The notes beneath the pieces are model-generated. The model searched no databases. It was not told where the DNA came from and worked only from the letters and a program-made list of their open reading frames with translations. From Strongylocentrotus purpuratus (lineage: Eukaryota > Echinodermata > Echinoidea > Camarodonta > Strongylocentrotidae), in NCBI RefSeq assembly GCF_000002235.5, contig NW_022145601.1, positions 8,309,660-8,373,659 on the forward strand: 64,000 nt of DNA, in the 5' to 3' direction. This document shows, piece by piece, positions 22,441-33,390 of this stretch; the stretch's first letter is position 1, and each line of letters opens with the position of its first letter. Both the position numbers and the translations under genes were made by a program.

Positions 22441-22536
22441 CTTCAGATTGCAGTTAAGCAGGTGAATACAATCGCAAGTCAACAAGTGGCCATTTGGATG
22501 CAACAGAAACAGCAACTGCCTATCCATGATAACCGA
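22441..22536 (+). pseudogene. Relic of a diverged A-like GPCR (ICL3 only)
   Basis: Translates as LQIAVKQVNTIASQQVA.. ending QLPIHDNR, which aligns with LHIAVKQARKIASQRVI..QLPVQDDR at the TM5/ICL3 border of subfamily A. It is clearly more diverged than the A copies are from one another. It passes directly into a second copy of the A-type 3' flank (AGTAACTTTACATTTATTGC). It has no start, TM1-4 or TM6-7. The same relic occurs after A6 and A7. Confidence 0.75.
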
Positions 22537-23966
22537 AGTAACTTTACATTTATTGCAAAACCTTAATTCATTTTAGTGTGAGAACGTACAAACTACAAAC
22601 CTGACTGATGGCCTGTAAGAAGTAGCCGAAGTAGCAGTAGCTCTAACTTGGTTTATTACATATGGTTGCCTTAATAGTTGTGAATGCGTTCTTAATTCTA
22701 AATATTAAGAGCATTGTCAGCAAATAATGAAATTGATGATGTTTTGGGGGCTTGGTGCGTGGGCTAGATGAAGTGAAAACGACCCGTTTTTGGGGTCTGA
22801 TTTTGTTTTCGGGGCTCATAGGGCTAAACAAAACGGCCAGGCTGACAATCTTTTTATTAATGACTGTATTGGTCTAAGGGGTTAACTGTTATGGGTAGAG
22901 TAGGGTGACTATTTCGGGACAGGCTTCTAGACCATTAACTGAAATAAATATGATCAATATTGAATACCCGGCGTACCCGAGGCGTCATTCCGAAAGCGTC
23001 ATTACCGACGTAATCGGGACTTATGAGGACAATTTGCACATACATGCCACGCTCCAGAAAGATCAACGCAATGTTTCCACTGTTCAATCTGCATTGATCA
23101 CACGATGTCACTCTCACTTGACGCCAGCCACTAAATAAACCGCCTTAAAAAAAGCTGCTCCTTTTTTTTTAATTAACGTTTAAAACAAAGAACTTACGCG
23201 TATTTACTGAGCGCTGTGCTAGAAGATACAGAAAAAAAATGAGAGGCGTATGACACTTTACCTCGTCGTTTAAAAAAAAACGCCGCGGTATTACCGCGTC
23301 ATAATGATCTGAACGAGCATTTACTTTTTAATGATGCCGCGAGTGCAACGGGCTTCAGCGCTTGGATTAACGAATAACGTAATTTATGTGCATCCACAGC
23401 ACCATCAATATTTACACGATTCATCAAGATGATAAAATGAGCGATTAAATGAGCAATCTGATTTGAATAGGATTTTATGTCAGTGGCAGTCAGCCTGTTT
23501 GATTATTGTAGCAATGAACAATGTAATGTGTCAAAGGGATACCTGGTCCAGGTGAAACGTATAATCATTCCCCGCGGTCTTGTATCTGAGAATGTTAAAA
23601 CATTATGAGCAAATATTGATGATGATGATGATTCACAGCATTTGTACGGCACGGCACCATATATACGGCACCATATATCTGTTTCAAAAATCATTCAAAG
23701 GCGCTAGCTCCTCCAATAAAGTTAGCATGTATATGTCTGACGGAAAATGTAAATATATTGGACAGTCAAAACTCCTCCGGGGTTAGAGGATCATGTATAT
23801 ACCGTAATTGCATATTCAAAGGTCACTTAAAGCCATGTATTTAGAACGTTTGGTTATCTGTAGCCTTTGTTTCTTAAGAACCGTCTGTTGGTCACTTTAT
23901 ACATGGACTATATAGTTGTCATGCTTTTTGTGCACAAACCTGTTCATTCGCGTTGTATTAAGATAG
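22537..23966. other. Distal 3' flank of A4
   Basis: Noncoding and nearly identical to 43264-44700. Contains one 55-bp minisatellite unit at about 23040-23094 and a (GAT)n tract at about 23617-23633, shorter than the same tract after A6. No gene. Confidence 0.5.
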
Positions 23967-23968
23967 TA

Positions 23969-24337
23969 TAGACCAGTTCTGGTATTGCGATTGAATTGTG
24001 AAGGAAACGTTGTGGAATCGCTCAGAAAAGGTTGATCATCTAGCTGAGCATATAAGTATTGGTGTGTCCTGCAAGGTTCTGGAATCATCAAAATTATAAG
24101 AAATGTGGCCAAGTCTTACAATTCCAAGCACTGTACATAGAAAGATGTATCGGGACTACGCGATATCTATCCAGTCCGGATAGATATAATAATTTACCAA
24201 ATATATCAATTAGTATAGGCGGTTCCCCGGCAAAATTTGTACCATCGTGAATTAGTCAAAACATTTTTTTTCATATGATTGGTAATAAGAACTTCCATTT
24301 CATTTTTTGAGAGGGGGGTCTTTCCAAAACTGGTCTA
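23969..24337. mobile_element. TA-flanked inverted-repeat element, 369 bp
   Basis: Ends TAGACCAGTTCTGG and, inverted, TAGACCAGTTTTGG, flanked by TA (23967-23968, 24338-24339). Flanks without it (14737-14760, 9130-9160) read AAGATAA..AAGCTGTCATTTTAATC. The A6 copy (about 44707-45062) has lost the left inverted repeat. Noncoding. Confidence 0.7.
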
Positions 24338-24339
24338 TA

Positions 24340-25792
24340 CCTTTAATCTGTCATTTCAATCTGACATAATAAATACCCCAGTCACACCGCCACTCCGACT
24401 CCACACTGATCGCTTTCTTGCCATTGTGGTAATGTAATTCATTATACATTAAGCAGTCTCTTGTTGGTCACGTCATTGTGACTGAGGCTCGAATGTTTAT
24501 ATTCACTGTTGACACTTGACCCATAATCATCAGTGTGAAATGAATAAATGAACTATGAATCTTAATCAAAATGTCAAAGAACCCATTCTTTACTGCATGT
24601 ACCCACAGAAAAATAATAAAACCTCGTGACTTACTAAAGAAAAATTGTCTGCGTTCATCTTTATAAAAAAAAATCTCTATCATGGTTATTATAACATTCC
24701 GATTTCATTTGTAGTATGCACAGCACATTGTGACTTAACGTCCTTTTGCGCCTTCCAAAGTAGTTTAGAAATAATTAGCCCGTATATATCTCCCAGTGTT
24801 ATACCACATGAAAATATCAAGGTTTTTTTTTTTTAAAATAATTTTTCTGGCTTTTGTAAAATTGTAAATGCAATAACGAACATGATCTCAGAGGTATTTT
24901 AAGCGCGGCGCACACTCCATGGTCCGTATTCTGGGCCGACTACAATCCGAATTTGAAAGACTTTGTGATAGAATTTTATATAAGCATTAAAACATTTGAA
25001 ATCGTAATGACCGAGGATCTGGAAATTCATAATTAATTAAATCTCGATTTCAAGGGATTTTATGCTTCCTTGGATTGGGAAAAGGTAAATCGCCTCATAA
25101 TAGTAATGACGTCAGACCAATACTGCGATTGTCTACGATTTGAAACCGATTCTGCTTTTATTCTGACAAGAGTTAAATGAACTAAACTTCCGGGTGTTAA
25201 TATTCTTATTATTGTTTAGAACCTAAATCAGGAGGATAGTAGTTGTTGAGATCGCCACATCTAATATAACCACCCTTTCTACGAAATCAGGAAAGCAGGA
25301 GGAACATGTAGTGTGCAACGCTTTATAAGTCAATTAAAGTCACTTTCAAAATTGCCTAAGGAACAGAAATCACGTTCAGATATTTCAATAGGTGACGCAC
25401 AAGCTATTGGAATTGCCTAAGCTTGATTTTTGAAATTCTTTGCGATGGTGCTAATTAACCAATGTGTTTACCGCGGTAAGACTATAGTATATATTGCAGT
25501 AATACACTGTATCTTTGTATAAGAACAGTAATGTCCCTGCAGGTTTAGTACGTACTCTACGAAAATCAGATAAAAAAAAAACGTTGCAGCTCCACGACCA
25601 TCCGATGAAAAACGATAAGCTTGGTTCTTATCATCAACATATTTTAACATTTCATCAATGTCTTAAACTTAAATACATGGCTCTGAAAATATTCTATGAG
25701 CAATTCTTTCAAAAAAAAAATGAAATCAGAAGTGTGAATCTGCATCTTTTAAGATGTTTAAAATGTAGTTATTATAGCAATAGTTCTTAAAG
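24340..25792. other. Noncoding region between A4 and B3
   Basis: B-type downstream flank shared with 45065-46325 and 36160-37990 without the TTAA element. Simple A/T runs occur near 24823-24835. No gene. Confidence 0.45.
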
Positions 25793-26052
25793 ATTGAGCC
25801 TGCACAAGATCTTGGCTCTTGATCCTGTTAGACGCAGCTCGAAATTCTTCGAGTTGAGCGCTGCGAAACTCTGTCTATGTGATGACAATTATGAAGGGAT
25901 TGAATCTTAGCTCTTGAACGAAAATCTCTGTCTCTACGATGATATATATGAAGGGAATAAATCTTAGCTCTTGAACTTAATGTATGCAGCTCGAAATATT
26001 TCGGGGAACCGTCACGAAACACTCTGTCTCTGCGATGATTTATGAAGGGAAC
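25793..26052 (-). repeat. B-type C-tail cassette array, 3 units (B3)
   Basis: Three units, the middle one truncated, directly after the B3 stop. On the minus strand they give degenerate VPFI-H-RDRVFR and IYHRRDRDFR pieces of the receptor tail. Confidence 0.75.
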
Positions 26053-26057
26053 ACATC

Positions 26058-26948
26058 TTAGCACTTGAACTTGTTTGACGCAGCTCGAAATATTTCGAGG
26101 AAGGTGTTGCGGAACTCCTTATCTCTATGATGATATATGAAGGGATTGAGTGCGGCAGCAATAGCTACTGCTACCAGGAAACAAAGATTTAGATAGGCCA
26201 CAGAGGCTTCGTCCGCTAGCGGCGTTACCTGAAGAATGAAGTACACGATGTATGGAAACCAAAATAACACAAGGACACCAACTATGATGCCAGTAGTCTT
26301 GACCGCTTTGAGCCTGCGCTCCACCGCTGCCGGTGCGACGCGGTTATTTTGATCGTGGATTGTTTGATTCGCTATGGCCCTTGCTTGCTTGACAGCGATC
26401 TGCATTATGCGGAGGTTAGAGACGACTACCACCAACAGTGTAAGGACCAAAATTGAGACGATGAACAAGCTGAATGTTACAAACCCGAGGCTTTTGTCCG
26501 GTTCTCTACCGCGGTTGGCACTTGGAATATCGGTTAGGTCAATGTAACCGCGTAAGACGAGAAAGATCAGGCTAAGTATCCAAATGGATGCTATCGCGTA
26601 ACCAACGCGTTTCGGAGTAAGCGCAACAATGTGGAGCAGTGTACTCGAAGACAAAGTGAAAATTGCTAACCATAGTAAGGCCGCCATGTTAGGGTACCAG
26701 GTCTCTTGCGAGAATACAGCTGGGTAGCAGTCAAGAGTAAGAGCCACACTTGACACCATATCATTTACTGCTAGACTTGTTAGGATATAGTTCGTCGGCG
26801 TTCGTAGATTGTAGTTTTTGTAAACGGCCAAGACGACGAACAAATTCCCAATAATGATGAACGGCGCCAGCACAGCCATAATTGTCAACATAAGCGCAAA
26901 CAAAAGCTCACTGTCGTGCAGGTTTTCGGAATAGGTGGAATTCATCAT
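26058..26948 (-). CDS. Class A GPCR, subfamily B (copy B3), in-frame loss of DRY/ICL2
   Basis: An open frame of 296 aa that matches B4/B5 throughout except for an 18-residue gap. HIVALT joins directly to PKRVGYAIAS, so VDRYIAVTKPLRYPTLVT (the DRY motif and the whole of ICL2) is missing. The DNA shows a 54-bp deletion at 26616, with GTAA at the junction matching both ends in intact copies. TM1, TM2 (LAVND), TM4, TM5, TM6 (LFWFPY) and NPFIYHHRDKEFR are kept. Loss of R3.50 and ICL2 should abolish normal G-protein coupling. It may be a decoy, a dimerisation partner or simply a young pseudogene. Confidence 0.88.
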   Translation of the reverse strand: MMNSTYSENLHDSELLFALMLTIMAVLAPFIIIGNLFVVLAVYKNYNLRTPTNYILTSLAVNDMVSSVALTLDCYPAVFSQETWYPNMAALLWLAIFTLSSSTLLHIVALTPKRVGYAIASIWILSLIFLVLRGYIDLTDIPSANRGREPDKSLGFVTFSLFIVSILVLTLLVVVVSNLRIMQIAVKQARAIANQTIHDQNNRVAPAAVERRLKAVKTTGIIVGVLVLFWFPYIVYFILQVTPLADEASVAYLNLCFLVAVAIAAALNPFIYHHRDKEFRNTFLEIFRAASNKFKC

Positions 26949-28520
26949 TCTTACCTCATTCTTTCTCGGTAAAACAATCTACGTTAACTCCTTCTATCCT
27001 TCTCAAATGAGGATACGATATAGTATATTGGTTATTTAGCGCCTCGCTTTCGGAAGTAAACCGGTCGAATGTCCAGAAAACTTTTCCGCTGTCTGTCGCG
27101 AATCAAACGCCAAACACGACACACACCAGTGTCTTAACGAATAGTTCTTGTAGGCACCCACATGGGCAGTCTGTTCGCTACGCATTAATAAATAAATCTT
27201 GCGGTATGCTGGGTCTGTGTATCCAGTTAACTGGTTAAGTACCAATCTTTAAATCCGTGTGACCTTCAAAACTATCAGCTGATGAAGTACATGTCCGCGA
27301 GAAAAATAGACAAGGATGCGTAAGTGCCGTGTTCCATTCTGGAGTGCGGGTTGCTGAAACTCTTGAAACATATAAATACCTCAGACATAGATCTTTCTTT
27401 TGGTCGACTAAAAGAGCTGATGCAGTTTCTGAAATCATATTCCAGACAATTAAAATTAAATTAAGTCAACATTTTTAGAACCCGTCCCCCTGTGTTTGAA
27501 AATCCTGAATCAGTCCTTACAAGGTAACTGAAGTCAAGATGTCAAGTTCGTGAATTGCGAAAACACAACATCTAATGAATAAAGTAAGGTCCGTCCTTTA
27601 TGTGTCTTTCACAGATTTTGTCTGATTCCAATAAGTAATGATACAGAACCCTGCCGGTAATGTTTCGATGATGGAGCTAGGGAATTGACAGCATATACGT
27701 GCTACAACACGAAAAAATCCATGCTCCCTCTCCTTCCCTCCGTACATTGGTACCAGAAAGCTCCGCTTATCAGCTTGCTAAATGGCCGCACTTCAAAAGT
27801 AATTATACCTGCGTCATATCACACTTCAATAATTTTTATTTTGAAAAGCCGAAGTTTAGGTACTTTACTTTATCGTGTCTTTAACTCATGTTTTTATTGA
27901 GAGCATGCGATAAAAGGTTTTAAATAAAAAAAAGTAGAAACCGTAACAAAAGCAGTGTCAGTCAATCCATCCTAGAATTTCATTAGGTGGGATTGCATAT
28001 CCGCCCTATAGTCTCGCTTGCTCGCAGTCTTTTTCACTTTCCTCATTTGAGAAAAATATTGATACTAGCAATATCTCATTTCACGTACATAATATATGTC
28101 CAAAGGCCTTATTGTTATTACCATTTTTGAGCGACAGCCTGGTAATTATGAAGGTGTTGATAATACTTGTAACTCTATCCTCATGAAAGACTTGGAAATC
28201 GGGGAAGGGGTGGGGTGGCACAATCGCCTCGTGCCCCCCTGTTTTAAAGGAATGTAGTATAATTTTTTTTGTTGGGGGGGGGGGGGGGGAGGGGGGGGGT
28301 GGGTACTAGTACAACTAATATAACTAGAGGGGTACAATATTGCACACACAAAAAGCTTATTATTATGAGTGAAATTAGAAGCGAAATTGATCACAGAATA
28401 AAGAACACTTCGCTGAAACCAGAGGGGCATTACCTCATAAGGTAGAGTGTGTGCGCGCGGGTGTGTATGTGTGCGTGTGTGTGCGTGTGTGTGTGTTTGC
28501 ATGAGAAGGATATATATATA
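26949..28520. other. Head-to-head spacer B3-A5, left part
   Basis: Noncoding; from about 27900 nearly identical to 5580-6180. Contains a G-rich tract at about 28270-28300 and a (GT)n tract at about 28447-28498. Total B3-A5 distance is 4.3 kb, or about 2.68 kb once the LINE and the 30086-30725 insertion are removed. Confidence 0.6.
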
Positions 28521-29512
28521 CTTACTTGGGTATACTTGGGTGTAGAGACTGGAAGCTTGGCTTATTTGTCCCTCTTTACTGCTGCATCCCGTCTCATATA
28601 TGGTTCAAACTTAATTGGATTGTTTCTCCAATACCTTTCTAGGGATGACTTGAATTGGTTAATGGTGGTAGAATTGACTACTTCCTTAGGCAGAGCATTC
28701 CAATTATTTACACTCCTTATTGAGAAACTATACTGCCTAAGTCTTGTGTTGAAACGTTGTTTGACAATCTTGAAATCATGGCCTCTTGTTGTTGAGCCAG
28801 TTGCTAGTTGGAAGAATTTTGAAGGATTCACTCTGTCAAAGCCTCTCAGGATTTTGAATATCTGTATCTGATCTGCTCTTTGTCTTCTGTAAGCCAAAGT
28901 AGGAAGTTGTAGTTCTCTAAGTCTGTCTGGGTATGCTTTTTGTCTCAGCTCAGGAAGAAGTCTGGTGGCCCTCTGCTGGACTTTTTCTAGTATGTCTTCA
29001 TCTCTCTTGAGTATTGGGCACCATACAGAGTTGCAGTATTCTAGTGTTGGTCGAATAATAGTTTTGTAGAGACTAAGGAACCCCTTCTTTTGCAAGGCTG
29101 AAAACGACCTTCTTATCATTCCTAACTTAATGTTGGCTCTCTTGGCAGCATCTGCTGCGTGGGTGCTGAAGGACAGGTCCTGTTGAAACAGCACTCCCAA
29201 ATCTCTTTCCTCATTACCAGATGGAACTGAAAATATATTTGTACCAGCAGCCAGTGTGTATTCAAAACCTTTGTTCTTTCTTCCATAATGAAGTACTTTG
29301 CATTTACTTTCATTAAAGGGCAATTGCCATACATTGGACCAGTTTGTTACGGTGTTGACATCCATCTGTAGCAAATCTGAGTCAGCTTTAGAGTCCACTG
29401 TCCTGTATAACTTAGTGTCATCGGCAAAAAGCTTCATGTGGGAGTCAACAGTTGATGGCAGGTCATTGATGAAGACATTGAACAATGTTGGTCCGAGCAC
29501 ACTTCCCTGCGG
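28521..29512 (-). mobile_element. 5'-truncated jockey/CR1-like LINE (RT C-terminal part)
   Basis: One intact reading frame from 29512 to the stop at 28562. It begins at the PQGSVLGP motif of reverse transcriptase, then LFADDTKLY (the catalytic FADD motif) and the connection region (LEKVQQRATRLLPEL, TLAYRRQRADQIQIFKIL). The endonuclease and RT N-terminus are missing. The 3' end has a short duplicated motif (ACCCAAGTA). It is inserted in a (TA)n tract that is uninterrupted at 6176-6195. The open frame suggests a recent insertion, but the copy is not autonomous. Confidence 0.9.
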
Positions 29513-29638
29513 AATATATATATATATATATTAATATAGGGTATACTTTGCAGTTACCGAGTCTCCGTAAATTATTTTGTAGAACCAAATAAATTTAGTT
29601 CTACATCCAATTTCTCTTGACCACGTCAGTGCTGTCGT

Positions 29639-29797
29639 CAGGCACGTAGCCAGAGTTCGATGTTGGGGGGGGGGGGGGCACTTACATGTAATCGATCGAG
29701 GTAAAAAAAAAAAGGGGTCTAAAAAAAAACAACCGATCTTGGACATTTTAGGGGGGCACGTCCCCCCCCGTGCCCCCCCCCCGTGGCTACGCGCCTG
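29639..29797. mobile_element. hAT-type MITE, 159 bp (copy of 6302-6461)
   Basis: Same element at the same paralogous position. 8-bp duplications GCTGTCGT lie at 29631-29638 and 29798-29805, with ends CAGGCACGTAGCCA and CAGGCGCGTAGCCA (inverted). It was present before the B1-A2 and B3-A5 spacers separated. Confidence 0.85.
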
Positions 29798-29928
29798 GCT
29801 GTCGTGAGTGTTTCCGAACATGCTGAAGATTGTTCTGCATAAAGAAGGCATGAAGGTACTTCAAAGATAACCAGGTAAATCATTAAAAACCAAGTTAGAA
29901 AAAAACACCTGTGGACCGACGGCTTTAA

Positions 29929-30056
29929 GTCCTCTTCGGCTGACGCGGTAATGAGGAATAATGCATTACAAAAAGGGCACTGTAGTGTATTAACTTAGTC
30001 TTGAACCCGGGACTTCTCGGTTACGAGACCACTACCCTACCACTGGGCCATCGCGC
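29929..30056 (-). mobile_element. tRNA-derived SINE (tRNA-Thr-like head)
   Basis: Nearly identical to 6592-6720, with GGTCTCGTAACC and CCCGGGTTCAAG on the minus strand. Confidence 0.65.
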
Positions 30057-30085
30057 TTCTTTAATTACTTTTGCCATTGCTCGTT

Positions 30086-30725
30086 CTGAACATGCTCTGA
30101 ACATGTAATTAATTTAACTCATAATTTTTATTTTGTATAAATATAAGAATATTCTTGATCTCAATTATTATAGTCTCACTATGTATTTGTCTCCACAACT
30201 ATTTAAGAATCATTGTCTAATAGTTGTTTTTTAATTAATTAATAATGAAATCCGACTCTTTTTACGAATTAATTTAATTACTAAGTACAGTCTATGGCAG
30301 ACAAATTAGATAATAATTATTGGTAAGTTTTGTCAATCTGTTTATAATTCAATCATATATTTGAATTATTATACATGTTTAAATGATCAGTTTGAATGTT
30401 ATATTGCTTGAGACACTCATGTTACATTTATTAAACCAAGTGTGTTGCCAGTTTCCAGTTATACACTGTTAATTTATATAATATGTTTTCTTTGGATTTT
30501 CTTATCCTGACCTGGATGGAGTTGAAGGGGGTGTGGGAAGGACGACCTGTGGGTCATGGTAATTTAGTTAACCTTTTCCAAACCCAGGCAGCCCCATCAT
30601 CTCTGATTCAGGTCCTTTCTTTATCATGTATATATATATGTTCCTGTAATTGCTGTAATTTGCATATTACTCTGTATTGTTCTTGTATTTTGAAATGCCG
30701 AATAAATAATAATAATAATAATAAT
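30086..30725 (+). mobile_element. Retroposon 3'-UTR fragment, 640 bp
   Basis: Interrupts the conserved spacer (TGCTCGTTC|CAGTTTCATTACC, intact at 6740-6765). It ends with GAAATGCCGAATAAATAATAATAATAATAA, a LINE-like 3' tail with an (AAT)n microsatellite. There is no coding capacity. The family is not identified. Confidence 0.65.
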
Positions 30726-30726
30726 A

Positions 30727-31256
30727 GTTTCATTACCAGTTTTTGTTGACTGGATTTCTATGTATGAACATGCTGAGAGCAAGTTCGTGAGTTATGAACA
30801 GCGTAGGTTTTCTTTCATACGACGTACATCATTTTATTCCATTTTAATTGCGGGAACAGCTCAATGTTGGATAGCCAGGCAGAGATTATAATCTGACAAC
30901 CTTACACGAGTTAATAACCGTAATGCCTCTTAATTGAACACTTTGTCAACATACAATCGCTCACATTACGCGGTGTATGGCGGGAATTGCATGATACGCT
31001 GTCCGGAGATGTTCCATTTTGGTTCTGCCATCGGCTCGATCATTGGACTAGCCAGAAATGAAACCAGCTTGCACTTACATTTAGTTCTTTGAAATGCTAC
31101 TAACAGATGTTGTTCATGTGCAGATATAACCCAGTAAATACTTTTGTCTAAATTAGCTTGGCCAGTCCTATTTTGTGAGACATTCAGATAAATCGCAGTC
31201 CATGAATCTGGATCTTCACTAGCCTATTTCATTACAATTGAAAGGGTATTATCGCA
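30727..31256. other. Immediate 5' flank of A5
   Basis: Nearly identical to 1-218 upstream of A1 and to 6745-7285 upstream of A2. Candidate promoter and 5' UTR, with no recognisable core motif. Confidence 0.5.
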
Positions 31257-32213
31257 ATGAATGAAAGTACGGAATCAGCTCTTTTTGTACATCATCAATT
31301 TGCTGGCAAAATAGTTGTCTTGGTATGTATTACTCCTGTCCTACCTTGCGTCATCGTCAGCAACGTCCTGTTAGTGTTAGCAGTTTACAGACAGTACAGC
31401 CTCCGAACACCAACAAATGCCATTATTGTGAGCCTTGCCATCTGTAATCTCCTCGACGCCCTTGTTGGGATTCCACTGTATGTGTATGAATCCGTCTTTG
31501 AATTCGATGCATCGTGCGAAAAAAATACTCGTTACTATACTTTACCCTTGTATGCACTATCTGGTGTTTCGTTCAGTCACATTGTAGCGTTGACTGCAGA
31601 TCGATTCATAGCTGTTACGAAGCCGTTACGTTATGCCAGCCTGGTGACATATAGGCGCATTGCCATCGTTCTGGGATGTCTTTGGCTTCTTAGTATTTTG
31701 TTTAACACCGCCCGATCTGTTAGCTCAGCACATGAATCACATACAAGTCAAGACCAGAAAGAAACGGACTGTAGGGCGCCCTTAACTGGGACGACGAACG
31801 TAACCTTCACCTGTTTGTTAGTTTGTGTGATCGTGATTTCAATGGTTGCGCTGCTTGTCATCAATGCTAAGATTCTTCACATCGCAGTGAAACAAGCGAG
31901 AAAGATTGCGAGCCAAAGAGTGATCATCCAGTTCCAACAGCAGCAACTCCCAGTACAAGATGACCGATTGAAAGCATTTAAGACTGTCTCCCTTGTCGTG
32001 ACAGTCTTCATTTTCTTCTGGTTTCCGTTTCCCCTGTATCTCATATTGCGGCTTACAACGCACATATCACCTTTTACTATTATAGTATACAGCCATTTCT
32101 TACTGGTAATGCATACAATAAGTTTGGTTGTTAATCCTATCATCTACGGCTTCAGAGATCGGGCTTTTCGAAAGGCCTTTCAAAATATCTTGCGTCAATT
32201 TTTGATAACGTAG
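31257..32213 (+). CDS. Class A GPCR, subfamily A (copy A5), intact
   Basis: A 318-aa receptor differing from A1 at only a few residues. It shares A1's short ECL1 (SCEKNTRYYT), TTHISPF in ECL3 and the VINAKILHIAV TM5 end. The stop region is changed (CAATTTTTGATAACG), so the C-terminus extends by LIT relative to A1. TM2 reads LAICN, so position 2.50 is Asn rather than Asp. DRFIAVTKPLRY, FFWFPFP and NPIIYGFRDRAFR are present. Its partner across the head-to-head spacer is the DRY-less B3. Confidence 0.93.
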   Translation: MNESTESALFVHHQFAGKIVVLVCITPVLPCVIVSNVLLVLAVYRQYSLRTPTNAIIVSLAICNLLDALVGIPLYVYESVFEFDASCEKNTRYYTLPLYALSGVSFSHIVALTADRFIAVTKPLRYASLVTYRRIAIVLGCLWLLSILFNTARSVSSAHESHTSQDQKETDCRAPLTGTTNVTFTCLLVCVIVISMVALLVINAKILHIAVKQARKIASQRVIIQFQQQQLPVQDDRLKAFKTVSLVVTVFIFFWFPFPLYLILRLTTHISPFTIIVYSHFLLVMHTISLVVNPIIYGFRDRAFRKAFQNILRQFLIT

Positions 32214-32840
32214 TAATCTTTCGAAGTTCGTCGTAACCCCTCTGACGCCATTTTAGCGTGTGATCTATCCATTATCACATGAAAGGAGCACCATTTGTCC
32301 TGGAAGTAACTTTACATTTATTGCAAACATTAATTCATTTTAAAGTGCGTGAGAACATACAAACTACAAACCTGACTGAGGGCCTGTCAGAAGTACCCGA
32401 AGTAGCAGTAGCCGTAACTTGATTCATTGCATATGGTTGCCTTAAAAGTTGCGAACGCGTTCTTAATTCTAAATATTTAAAGCCTTGTCAACAAGCAATG
32501 AAATTGACGATGTTTTAGGGCTTACTCGTCGGTGTAGCGAAGCCCTTGGTGTGTGGGCTTGATGAAGTGAAAACGACCCGACTTTGGGGTCTTATTTTGT
32601 TTTCTGGGCTCATGGAGCTAAACACAACCGCTACGACCAGGCTACCACACGTTTTATCAATGACTGTATTCATCTAAGGAGTTAAATGATATGGGTAGAG
32701 TAGGGTGACTATTTCTGAAAAGGCTCTTAGACTATTTACTGAAATTAATATGGTCAATATTGAATACCCGTCGTACCCGAGGCGTCACTTCCGAATGCGT
32801 CATTACCGACGCTAATCGGGACTAATGAGGACAATTTGCA
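32214..32840. other. Proximal 3' flank of A5
   Basis: Conserved A-type 3' flank, noncoding, leading into the expanded minisatellite. Confidence 0.5.
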
Positions 32841-33390
32841 CATGCATGCCATGCGCCAGAAAGATCAACGCAATGTTTCCACTGGTCAATTTGCACATGC
32901 ATGCCACGCTCCAGAAAGATCAACGCAATGTTTCCACTGTTCAATTGGCACATGCATGCCACGCTCCAGAAAGATCAACGCAATGTTTCCACTGTTCGAT
33001 TTGCACATGCATGCCACGCCCCAGAAAGATCAACGCAATGTTTCCACTGTGCAATTTGCACATGCATGCCACGCGCCAGAAAGATCAACGCAATGTTTCC
33101 ACTGTTCAATTTGCACATGCACGTCACGCACCAGAAAGATCGACGCAATGTTTCCACTGTTCAATTTGCACATGCATGCCACGCGCCAGAAAGGTCAACG
33201 CAATGTTTCCACTGTTCAATTTGCACATGCATGCCATGCGCCAGAAAGATCAACGCAATGTTTCCACTGTTCAATTTGCACATGCATGCCACGCCCCAGA
33301 AAGATCAACGCAATGTTTTCACTGTTCAATTTGCACATGCATGCCACGCGCCAGAAAGATCAACGCAATGTTTCCACTGTTCAATTTGCA
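32841..33390. repeat. 55-bp minisatellite, 10 units
   Basis: Units start with CATGCATGCCACGC at 32841, 32896, 32951, 33006, 33061, 33116, 33171, 33226, 33281 and 33336, a strict 55-bp period with few substitutions. Paralogous flanks carry 1 unit (12948, 23040, 43760) or 3 units (60381). The unit has no stop on the + strand in any frame, and 55 is not a multiple of three, so all three frames stay open. This is a by-product of the repeat, not evidence for a protein. Confidence 0.93.

Noticed and set aside
32841..33390. Regular repeat array that might be taken for CRISPR
   Set aside because: There are no spacers, the whole 55-bp period is conserved, and the context is a eukaryotic gene flank. 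It is a minisatellite.
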